A stretch of 12,567 nucleotides of DNA from Burkholderiales bacterium (GTDB taxonomy: Bacteria > Pseudomonadota > Gammaproteobacteria > Burkholderiales > SG8-41). The translations under genes were made by a program, and so were the position numbers. The stretch lies in the NCBI GenBank assembly GCA_019746155.1, contig JAIESJ010000060.1, forward strand, positions 1 through 12,567, given 5' to 3'. The notes beneath the pieces were generated by a model that worked only from the letters and a program-made list of their open reading frames with translations, did not search any database and was not told where the DNA came from. Positions 7,340 through 12,567 of the stretch are shown here, one piece after another (position 1 is the stretch's first letter; each line of letters opens with the position of its first letter).

Positions 7340-7348
7340 TGGTATACT
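7340..7348 (+). promoter_or_regulatory. Predicted extended -10 promoter of the Crp/Fnr-type regulator
   Basis: TGGTATACT contains a -10 hexamer TATACT (7343-7348) preceded by a TGn extension, which can work without a good -35 box. A start near 7355 leaves a 34-nt leader to the ATG at 7389. The operator at 7314-7327 covers the -35 region, so bound regulator would probably block this promoter. Confidence 0.5.
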
Positions 7349-7388
7349 GTCCGACCGTGGCAATTCTCGCCGCCATGCATCAAATTTT

Positions 7389-7997
7389 ATGCCCCTGCTG
7401 GCCCAACACCCCGAAGCCAAAATCATCTGCCTTCAGCTCCGGCAGAACGTGATCCTCAAGCGCCTGAACGCGGCGCAGTGGGATGAGCTGGGGCCCCTGC
7501 TCGAAATCTGCGACTACCCCAAAGGCGAGGCGCTCGAGCACCAGGGCGACCATTCGATGGAACAGTATTTCATCATCGAGGGCATCCTCAAGCGCGTGGT
7601 CTCCAACGCCCAGGGCAAGGAAATGATTCTACGCTTCGCCGCCGAGAGCGATATCGACACGAGCTATGCGGCGTGGCGTCTCAAAACCCCGATTCCCTAT
7701 TCGATCCTCGCGGTCACCAAGGTGCGCGCCGCCAAGCTGTCGATGCAGCAATGGGTCCATTTCATGGAGCGCCACGCTTCGATCAAGAGTGAATTCGAGT
7801 TCGAGATCATGAAGCTGATGAGCGAAGTCATGGCCCACACCATAACCCTGCATCTGCTCGACGCGCCGGGCCGGGTGCAGCGCTTCATGCGCAAGCACTC
7901 GGAACTCGCCGAGCGCCTGCCGAAGAAGGAACTCGCTTCCTATCTCAACCTTTCCCCTGAAACGCTAAGTCGGCTGAAACGGCGCGGAAAAATCTGA
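7389..7997 (+). CDS. Crp/Fnr-family transcriptional regulator, short C terminus
   Basis: The 202-residue protein has a cyclic-nucleotide-binding-like beta-roll at about 20-120 (YPKGEALEHQGDHSMEQYFI at 43-62, then the IIEGILKRVV strand), a long dimer helix at about 130-158, and a helix-turn-helix at about 178-198. The recognition helix SPETLSRLKR carries E191, S194 and R195, the arrangement Fnr uses to read TTGA-type half-sites. The protein ends seven residues after R195, so the usual wing is missing. There is no Fnr-like cysteine cluster (only C14 and C41), so an oxygen-sensing Fe-S centre is unlikely. The beta-roll also lacks a clear cAMP phosphate-binding RxS motif, so its effector is unknown. 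The ATG at 7389 starts the recognisable domain, but its ribosome site is poor. It is divergent from oxc with a palindromic operator between them, so it is the likely regulator of the oxalate genes. Confidence 0.85.
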   Translation: MPLLAQHPEAKIICLQLRQNVILKRLNAAQWDELGPLLEICDYPKGEALEHQGDHSMEQYFIIEGILKRVVSNAQGKEMILRFAAESDIDTSYAAWRLKTPIPYSILAVTKVRAAKLSMQQWVHFMERHASIKSEFEFEIMKLMSEVMAHTITLHLLDAPGRVQRFMRKHSELAERLPKKELASYLNLSPETLSRLKRRGKI

Positions 7998-8009
7998 CCC
8001 TCCGAAGCT

Positions 8010-8039
8010 GCGCGGGACGATGTTTGGATCGTCCCGCGC
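8010..8039. terminator. Strong hairpin between convergent regulator and tctA (probable bidirectional terminator)
   Basis: A perfect 12-bp stem, GCGCGGGACGAT (8010-8021) with ATCGTCCCGCGC (8028-8039), closes a 6-nt loop. It lies 12 nt past the regulator stop and 28 nt past the tctA stop, between converging genes. Neither side has an immediate T-tract: on the minus strand five Ts come only about 20 nt later. Termination may therefore be partial or depend on Rho, with the hairpin protecting the 3' ends. Confidence 0.55.
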
Positions 8040-8067
8040 ACTCAGGAAAACGCAAGTGCCTGTGCGG

Positions 8068-9576
8068 TTACGCCGGCGCCTTGGATGCGCGCAGCGAGGC
8101 CAGCAATTTCGACACAAGCGGCCAGAACAACATCACAAGCCCCAGGGCCATGATACTGCCGACCAGCCAGTTGGAGAAGAAAATCCGCATGTCGCCCTGG
8201 GCAATCAGCATCGCTTGCCGGAACGAGTCTTCCGCCCGATCACCCAGCACCAATGCCAGCACCAGAGGCGCCAGCGGATAAGCGAGCTTCTTGAACACGT
8301 AACCGGCAACACCGAACAGCAGCATGAACCAGATATCGAGCATGGCGTTATGCACGGTATAGGCGCCGATCGCGCAGATCACGATGATGATCGGGGCGAT
8401 AATGGAAAACGGCACCCGCAGGATCGCGGCAAACAGCGGCACGCAAGTGAGCACGATGACAAGTCCCGCAATGTTGCCGAGATACATGCTGGCAATCAGC
8501 CCCCATACGAAATCCTTCTGCTCGACGAAAAGCAGCGGTCCCGGCTGCAAGCCCCAGATCAGCAACCCGCCGAGCAGCACGGCCGCGGTCGGCGAGCCGG
8601 GAATACCCAGTGAAAGCATCGGCAGCAGCGCGCTGGTTCCGGCCGCATGGGCTGCGGTTTCCGGCGCCACCACGCCTTCAAGCTGGCCGCTGCCGAACTT
8701 GGCACCGTCCTTGGAAATACGCTTCGCTACGCCATAACTCATGAACGAGGCCGGCGTGGCCCCGCCCGGAGTGATTCCCAGCCAGCAGCCAATCAGACAA
8801 CTTCTCAGGGAGGTCAGCCAGTATTTCGGCAGCTTTTTCCAGGTTTCCAGCACAATCTTGGGATCGATCTTGGCGCTGCTGCCGGAGAATGACAGCCCTT
8901 CCTCCATCGACAGCAGGATTTCGCCGATGCCGAACAGGCCGATCACCGCGATCAGGAAATCGAACCCGCGCATCAGCTCATGCCATCCGAAAATCAGACG
9001 CAGCTGCCCTGTAACCGTATCGATACCTACTGCCGCCAACGCGAATCCCAGCATCATGGATGCCATGATCTTGAACGGCGGTTCCTTGCCCATGCCGATG
9101 AAGCTGCAGAACGTCAGGAAATACACCGCAAAAAACTCCGGCGGTCCAAACTGCAGAGCAAAGCGTGCGACCAGCGGCGCAAGAAAAGTGATCATCACCA
9201 CAGCGAAAAGCGCGCCGATAAACGAAGAGGTAAAAGCGCCGGTCAGCGCCTCGCCGGCCCGTCCCTGCTGTGCCATGGGATAGCCGTCGAAGGTGGTCGC
9301 GACCGACCATGGTTCGCCCGGAATATTGAACAAGATCGAGGTGATTGCCCCCCCGAACAGCGCCCCCCAGTAAATGCACGACAGCATGATGATCGCCGAG
9401 GTCGGCGGCATCGAGAACGTGAGCGGCAGCAGAATCGCAATGCCGTTGGCGCCGCCGAGCCCCGGCAACACGCCGATGATCACGCCGAGCGTGACACCGA
9501 TGAACATCAACAACAGATTAAACGGTGTCAACGCCACCGCAAAACCGTGAAACAAGGCGTTGATGTCTTCAAGCAC
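8068..9576 (-). CDS. tctA: Tripartite tricarboxylate transporter, large permease TctA
   Basis: This 502-residue, very hydrophobic protein is the large membrane subunit of a TTT (TctCBA) carrier. It moves a carboxylate delivered by the periplasmic binding protein, using an ion gradient. Family signatures are GVLPGLGGANG (35-45), LFNIPGEPWS (82-91), its internal repeat GITPGGATPASF (267-278), and SLGIPGSPTAAVLLGGLLIW with LQPGPLLF (322-350). About ten or more membrane segments are apparent. The GTG start at 9576 is supported by an AGGAG site 7 nt upstream and by the family N terminus. It follows tctB by 48 nt and is last in the tctCBA order, converging on the Crp/Fnr-type regulator. The substrate cannot be read from the sequence; the neighbours suggest oxalate or another small dicarboxylate. 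Confidence 0.93.
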   Translation of the reverse strand: MLEDINALFHGFAVALTPFNLLLMFIGVTLGVIIGVLPGLGGANGIAILLPLTFSMPPTSAIIMLSCIYWGALFGGAITSILFNIPGEPWSVATTFDGYPMAQQGRAGEALTGAFTSSFIGALFAVVMITFLAPLVARFALQFGPPEFFAVYFLTFCSFIGMGKEPPFKIMASMMLGFALAAVGIDTVTGQLRLIFGWHELMRGFDFLIAVIGLFGIGEILLSMEEGLSFSGSSAKIDPKIVLETWKKLPKYWLTSLRSCLIGCWLGITPGGATPASFMSYGVAKRISKDGAKFGSGQLEGVVAPETAAHAAGTSALLPMLSLGIPGSPTAAVLLGGLLIWGLQPGPLLFVEQKDFVWGLIASMYLGNIAGLVIVLTCVPLFAAILRVPFSIIAPIIIVICAIGAYTVHNAMLDIWFMLLFGVAGYVFKKLAYPLAPLVLALVLGDRAEDSFRQAMLIAQGDMRIFFSNWLVGSIMALGLVMLFWPLVSKLLASLRASKAPA

Positions 9577-9624
9577 TTGGGTACTCCTCCCTCTTATTGT
9601 ATGGGCAGTGGCAGCTGATCCCGT

Positions 9625-10149
9625 CTAATAACCGAGGAAGCCGAGGGGATCAAATACGCCTTTATAGAGCGGAACTTGAAACCATATCTCAAACGTCAGG
9701 AACCCGGTAATACTGACCGCCACTCCCAGCGCAATACTCTTGAACCAGCTGTAGTTGCCCAGCCAGATCATGAATGCCGCGATATAGACGGCAGATGCCA
9801 GGTATATCCCGAACAGCTGGATGCCGACCACGTACACCGCCGCCGGCAGCAATACCGAGAGCACCTGCTTAAGCGCAGACCACTCCACAAACACCTTGCC
9901 GCTGCGACCCGATTTGCCGAACAGCGTCTGGCCAAGTATGACCAGGCTTGCGACGCAGATGATGAAGCCGATGTAGAAGGGGAAATAGCCCGCTTGCGGG
10001 CCGTCGGAACTCCAGCTTGCGCCAAGCCGAAAACTGTCGAACACCACTATCCCGCCAATCAGCAGAAAAATAAGCGACACCAGGATTTCGACGGCGCTGG
10101 TCGAAATGCCTGCGCCTGGAACGCCTGTTGATTCGTTGTGTTCTTCCAT
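9625..10149 (-). CDS. tctB: Tripartite tricarboxylate transporter, small membrane protein TctB
   Basis: The 174-residue protein has four or five hydrophobic segments (about 19-38, 55-75, 96-112, 114-131, 137-157), the usual TctB layout. The motif GPQAGYFPF (50-58) matches the family's GPxxFP stretch after the first membrane segment, and the tail PLYKGVFDPLGFLG is also typical. TctB helps the large permease TctA in the inner membrane; its precise role is less well understood. The ATG at 10149 is the first good start in the frame, but no clear Shine-Dalgarno precedes it. Translation may be weak relative to tctC, consistent with the hairpin between tctC and tctB. Confidence 0.87.
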   Translation of the reverse strand: MEEHNESTGVPGAGISTSAVEILVSLIFLLIGGIVVFDSFRLGASWSSDGPQAGYFPFYIGFIICVASLVILGQTLFGKSGRSGKVFVEWSALKQVLSVLLPAAVYVVGIQLFGIYLASAVYIAAFMIWLGNYSWFKSIALGVAVSITGFLTFEIWFQVPLYKGVFDPLGFLGY

Positions 10150-10201
10150 CTGGCGACACTAATAAAGTTATTGGGATTAAAACCTGTTGGGGCGTGAAAC
10201 A

Positions 10202-10228
10202 GGCAGGGGCGCGTTTCGCGCCCCTGCC
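10202..10228 (-). terminator. Intra-operon hairpin between tctC and tctB (attenuator or mRNA stabiliser)
   Basis: A perfect 12-bp GC-rich stem, GGCAGGGGCGCG (10202-10213) with CGCGCCCCTGCC (10217-10228), closes a 3-nt loop. It lies 7 nt past the tctC stop and 52 nt before tctB. No T-tract follows on the minus strand, only TGTTTCACG, so full termination is unlikely. Such hairpins commonly protect the upstream message and let a binding protein be made in excess over its membrane partners. Confidence 0.6.
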
Positions 10229-10235
10229 GCGAGCA

Positions 10236-11246
10236 TCAAGGTTTGGCGAGGAAGCCGGCTTCCTTCATCAGATCACGGTGCAGCGCTTCGTTTTTCTCGA
10301 CCCACTTGACGTAGTCCTGTCCGGTCATGAAGGATTGGTTGAAGGCGCCTTTCTCCATGAAATCCTTCCATTCCGGTGTTTCACGCACCTTCTTGAACAA
10401 GTTCACGTAAAACTCCACCTGATCCTTGGATACTCCTGGAGACATGAAAATGCCGCGCAGCATGACATAGTCGGTCGGCACACCCGACTCCTTGCAGGTC
10501 GGAATATCGTTCCACGACATGGTATCCGTAACCTTGGTTTTGTACGGCATGCGCTGGTCGTCGAACACGCACAGCGCCCGCAGCTTGCCGGCACGCCATT
10601 GCGCCACCGCCTCGATCGGATTGTTGACGCTGGAATCGATGTGCTTGCCCACCAGCTGGGTCGCCACTTCGCCGCCGCCCTTGAACGGCACGTAGGTAAA
10701 CTTGACCCCCGCCGCCTTCTCGATCGCCACCGTAATGATCTGGTCTTCCTGCTTGGATCCCGTGCCGCCCATCTTGAACTTGTTCGGGCCGGCCTTCTTG
10801 ACCGCATCCAGGTACTCCGTGGCGGTCTTATAGGGCGTCTCGGCATTGACCCACAGCACGAACTGGTCGAGTGCAAGCATGGCAACCGGAGTCAGGTCTT
10901 TCCAGCCGAACGGCACGCCCGTCGCCAGCGGCGTGGTAAACAGGTTGGACAGCGTGATGATGATCTTGTGGGGATCGCCTTTGGAACCTTTGACATCGAG
11001 AAAACCCTCGGCGCCCGCACCGCCCGACTTGTTGATCGGGATCAGCGATTGCTTCATCAGGTTATGCTTGACCACGATGCCCTGGATCAGCCGCGCCATC
11101 TGATCGGCGCCGCCGCCGGTACCGGCAGGGATCACAAATTCGACGGGTTTGGCAGGTTCCCACGCCGCTGCCGGCGCCGCCATTGACAAGCCGAATACGG
11201 CCAGAAGCGGCATAACGCCGCGCGAGAATGCACGCTGAATACGCAT
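10236..11246 (-). CDS. tctC: Tripartite tricarboxylate transporter substrate-binding protein (Bug/TctC family)
   Basis: The 336-residue periplasmic binding protein has a Sec signal peptide: MRIQR, a hydrophobic core at about 11-23, and likely cleavage after AAPAAA at 28. The mature part shows the Bug fold: the first ligand loop GTGGGADQMARL (42-53), VPFGWKDLTPVAML (111-124), and the second loop MGGTGSKQEDQII (159-171). It captures a carboxylate and hands it to TctA/TctB. An AAGGAGG Shine-Dalgarno 6 nt before the ATG at 11246 is the strongest in the window, fitting high expression. It is the first gene of tctCBA. Bug ligands vary widely and cannot be named from sequence. Its linkage to oxc/frc and the second Fnr-like box upstream make oxalate, or a related acid, the leading guess. 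Confidence 0.92.
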   Translation of the reverse strand: MRIQRAFSRGVMPLLAVFGLSMAAPAAAWEPAKPVEFVIPAGTGGGADQMARLIQGIVVKHNLMKQSLIPINKSGGAGAEGFLDVKGSKGDPHKIIITLSNLFTTPLATGVPFGWKDLTPVAMLALDQFVLWVNAETPYKTATEYLDAVKKAGPNKFKMGGTGSKQEDQIITVAIEKAAGVKFTYVPFKGGGEVATQLVGKHIDSSVNNPIEAVAQWRAGKLRALCVFDDQRMPYKTKVTDTMSWNDIPTCKESGVPTDYVMLRGIFMSPGVSKDQVEFYVNLFKKVRETPEWKDFMEKGAFNQSFMTGQDYVKWVEKNEALHRDLMKEAGFLAKP

Positions 11247-11312
11247 TTTACTCCTCCTTCCAGTGGTTGTTACACTACACTTTTGACAGACTCGAGAGGT
11301 CCAGCCCTGGTA

Positions 11313-11330
11313 TTGTTATGGTTATAACAA
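11313..11330. promoter_or_regulatory. AT-rich palindrome upstream of tctC (possible operator)
   Basis: TTGTTATGGTTATAACAA is a perfect 7-bp inverted repeat with a 4-bp centre, lying 67 bp upstream of tctC. It overlaps one predicted start (near 11328), and its minus strand contains TATAAC, itself an acceptable -10 box. It could be a repressor site, a promoter core, or both. The binding protein is unknown. Confidence 0.45.
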
Positions 11331-11334
11331 CCTA

Positions 11335-11340
11335 ATCATC
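11335..11340 (-). promoter_or_regulatory. Candidate -10 element of the tctCBA promoter
   Basis: GATGAT on the minus strand matches TATAAT at four of six positions. It is notable only because it places the 11363-11376 box at -41.5, the same spacing as at oxc. An alternative -10, TATAAC at 11326-11321, matches better but puts the box at -55.5, an unusual position. Confidence 0.3.
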
Positions 11341-11362
11341 CACAAGTCGGCCACAAAAAAAA

Positions 11363-11376
11363 TTGACCGGCATCAA
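11363..11376. promoter_or_regulatory. Second Fnr/Crp-type box, upstream of tctCBA
   Basis: TTGACCGGCATCAA has the same 14-bp architecture as the oxc site (TTGAC-N4-ATCAA against TTGAC-N4-GTCAA). The minus strand here shares the 11-mer CGGTCAATTTT with the plus strand of the oxc site. It lies 117 bp upstream of tctC, and no other copy was noticed in the window. Extended AAAATTGA/TCAATTTT arms (11359-11380) next to eight As could instead act as a weak terminator for the upstream stress-protein gene, but the stem has only one G-C pair. Confidence 0.5.
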
Positions 11377-11454
11377 TTTTCCCGAAAATTCCCCCCGCCC
11401 CTTCGTGAGCCAGGGCATACGGAAATAAGCGATTGCCGACACATGCTGGCACAG

Positions 11455-11886
11455 TTACTTCACCAGCACAATGGGCACTTCCGCAAGGTGGATCACCTTG
11501 GTTGCAACCGAGCCCAGCAACAAATTCGATACCGAACCCATGCCGCGGGTGCCCATGAAAATCTGGTCGCAGCCTTTTTCTTCGGCGTACTTGACGATGG
11601 TTTCCGCCGCATCGCCGACGCCGATGTGGTAATGATACTTGAGGTTGGCGGCATCCAACTTCTGCATCGCCGTCTTCAGCTCCGCCATGCCTTCGTCGTG
11701 ATGGTACCGGTTGATCTTGTCCTGACCGATCACCGACGACACCCGGCTGCCATACGGTATCGGATGCTGGACGTTGAGCAGGTGTATTTCCGCGCCATCC
11801 TTGTACGAGTGGATGTTCTTTAGCAAATGGTCGATCGTACGACTCGAATGCTCCGAGCCATCTACCGGCACCAGCAATTTCAGCAT
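11455..11886 (-). CDS. Universal stress protein (UspA family, single domain)
   Basis: The 143-residue cytoplasmic protein is one complete Usp domain. The N-terminal strand LLVPVDGSEHS holds Asp9, which contacts adenine in ATP-binding members. The C-terminal nucleotide loop runs from GTRGMG (112-117) to GSV (126-128), matching G-x2-G-x9-G-S/T, followed by the final strand VPIVLV. It therefore probably binds ATP. The family supports survival under starvation, oxidative or respiratory stress, but the specific role is unknown. The ATG at 11886 has GGAG 8 nt upstream. It lies 44 nt downstream of the TerC-family gene and may share its transcript. The 208-nt gap to tctC holds the regulatory sites listed separately. 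Confidence 0.93.
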   Translation of the reverse strand: MLKLLVPVDGSEHSSRTIDHLLKNIHSYKDGAEIHLLNVQHPIPYGSRVSSVIGQDKINRYHHDEGMAELKTAMQKLDAANLKYHYHIGVGDAAETIVKYAEEKGCDQIFMGTRGMGSVSNLLLGSVATKVIHLAEVPIVLVK

Positions 11887-11930
11887 CTGATCACTCCGTT
11901 TTCAATAACCGCATCCGGCCACAACATGAC

Positions 11931-12567
11931 TCACGGCTTGGGCTCCTCGCCAGCGAGATCAACCACGCCCTTTTCTTCCTTCGCTGCGCGCGCTGCCAGC
12001 CACTTGCCGAGGGCAACGACGAACACCACACCTGCAGCGGGCGCCGCCCAGTGCAACCATGCCGCACTCGCCTTCACCCATTCATCGACGACAGGGTCCG
12101 TAACCGCCATCTCCCCGGCCACCCAGCCCAGAATGCCCGCCCCGATGGTGATGATGATCGGGTAACGTTCCATGAGACGCATCAGCATGGTGGCACCGAA
12201 GATCACCAGCGGGATACTGATCGCCAGCCCCAGGATGAGCAGGAGTATGCTGCCTTTGGCGGCGGCGGCCACCGCGATCACGTTGTCGAGACTCATCACC
12301 AGGTCGGCAATCAGGATGGTCTTGATCGCCGCCCACAGGTTGGAACTCGACTCGATGCCGTCGTCCCCGCCGTCCTCCGGGACCAGCAGCTTCACGGCAA
12401 TCCACAGCAGCAGTGCAGCGCCGATCAGCTTGAGATAAGGGAGCTTGAGCAGTTCGACTGCGACGATGGTGAGCACGATCCGCATCACCACCGCGGCGCC
12501 GGCGCCCCAGAACACCGCCTGCTTCTGCTGGTGCGGCGGCAGCGAACGCGCGGCAAGCGCGATGACC
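11931..12567 (-). CDS. TerC-family integral membrane protein, 5' end outside the window
   Basis: About 211 residues are visible, open at the right edge; the frame continues upstream of a GTG at 12515, so that codon is not the start. The visible part begins VIALAARSLPPHQQKQAVFWG, which in TerC/YjbE proteins directly follows the first conserved DN motif, so only the first membrane helix or so is missing. The second signature, SLDNVIAVAAAAKG, is present in a membrane segment, and several other hydrophobic helices follow. The tail is charged (AARAAKEEKG...). TerC proteins are linked to tellurite resistance and to export of metals such as Mn2+ during metalation of exported proteins. Members of the YjbE subgroup are called putative metal transporters. 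The function here is by family only, and there are no other ter genes nearby. Confidence 0.88.
   Translation of the reverse strand, partial: VIALAARSLPPHQQKQAVFWGAGAAVVMRIVLTIVAVELLKLPYLKLIGAALLLWIAVKLLVPEDGGDDGIESSSNLWAAIKTILIADLVMSLDNVIAVAAAAKGSILLLILGLAISIPLVIFGATMLMRLMERYPIIITIGAGILGWVAGEMAVTDPVVDEWVKASAAWLHWAAPAAGVVFVVALGKWLAARAAKEEKGVVDLAGEEPKP

Noticed and set aside
7314..7388. N-terminal extension of the Crp/Fnr regulator from a TTG at 7314
   Set aside because: It would start inside the operator palindrome and run through the predicted promoter; the added residues do not look like family sequence. The ATG at 7389 begins the recognisable protein.
7001..7388. Riboswitch upstream of oxc (for example TPP)
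   Set aside because: I saw no conserved THI-box or other known riboswitch core; only the 10-bp inverted repeat stands out.
10128..11186. Plus-strand open frame (352 codons) opposite tctC
   Set aside because: Antisense to an intact Bug-family gene with signal peptide and strong Shine-Dalgarno; no recognisable domain.
12515..12515. GTG at 12515 as the start of the TerC-family gene
   Set aside because: The frame stays open upstream and encodes residues that match the family, so the gene continues past the window edge.

Overview
The window looks like chromosomal DNA of a GC-rich betaproteobacterium (Burkholderiales or Nitrosomonadales type). That placement is inferred from gene content: a CHASE2 Ser/Thr kinase next to a PP2C phosphatase, a Bug-type TctCBA transporter, and an oxc/frc pair. 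No rRNA, tRNA, CRISPR array or transposase was seen. All genes read on the minus strand except one regulator.

Left part (1-3041): a partial PP2C protein phosphatase lies 11 nt downstream of a membrane-anchored CHASE2-Ser/Thr kinase, forming a two-gene reversible phosphorylation module.

Centre (2976-7388): an oxalate-breakdown operon runs oxc (oxalyl-CoA decarboxylase), frc (formyl-CoA:oxalate CoA-transferase), then a stand-alone formyltransferase resembling the N-terminal 10-formyl-THF hydrolase domain of ALDH1L1. It ends at a good intrinsic terminator. A symmetric element of 7-bp repeats sits between frc and the formyltransferase gene. A short Crp/Fnr-family regulator is divergent from oxc. 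The shared intergenic region holds an Fnr-geometry palindrome (TTGAC-N4-GTCAA). It is centred at -41.5 from the predicted oxc start and at -34.5 from the regulator's own predicted start.

Right centre (8010-11454): a tripartite tricarboxylate transporter, tctC-tctB-tctA, with a hairpin between the binding-protein gene and the membrane genes. A second Fnr-like box (TTGAC-N4-ATCAA) lies upstream of tctC. This suggests that the transporter and the oxalate operon share one regulator, and that the transporter imports oxalate or a related acid.

Right end (11455-12567): a single-domain universal stress protein and the 3' part of a TerC-family membrane protein.

Proposed working model (inference): TctCBA brings in oxalate, Frc activates it with CoA from formyl-CoA, Oxc decarboxylates oxalyl-CoA to formyl-CoA, and the formyltransferase links the released C1 unit to the folate pool, under the Crp/Fnr-type regulator.
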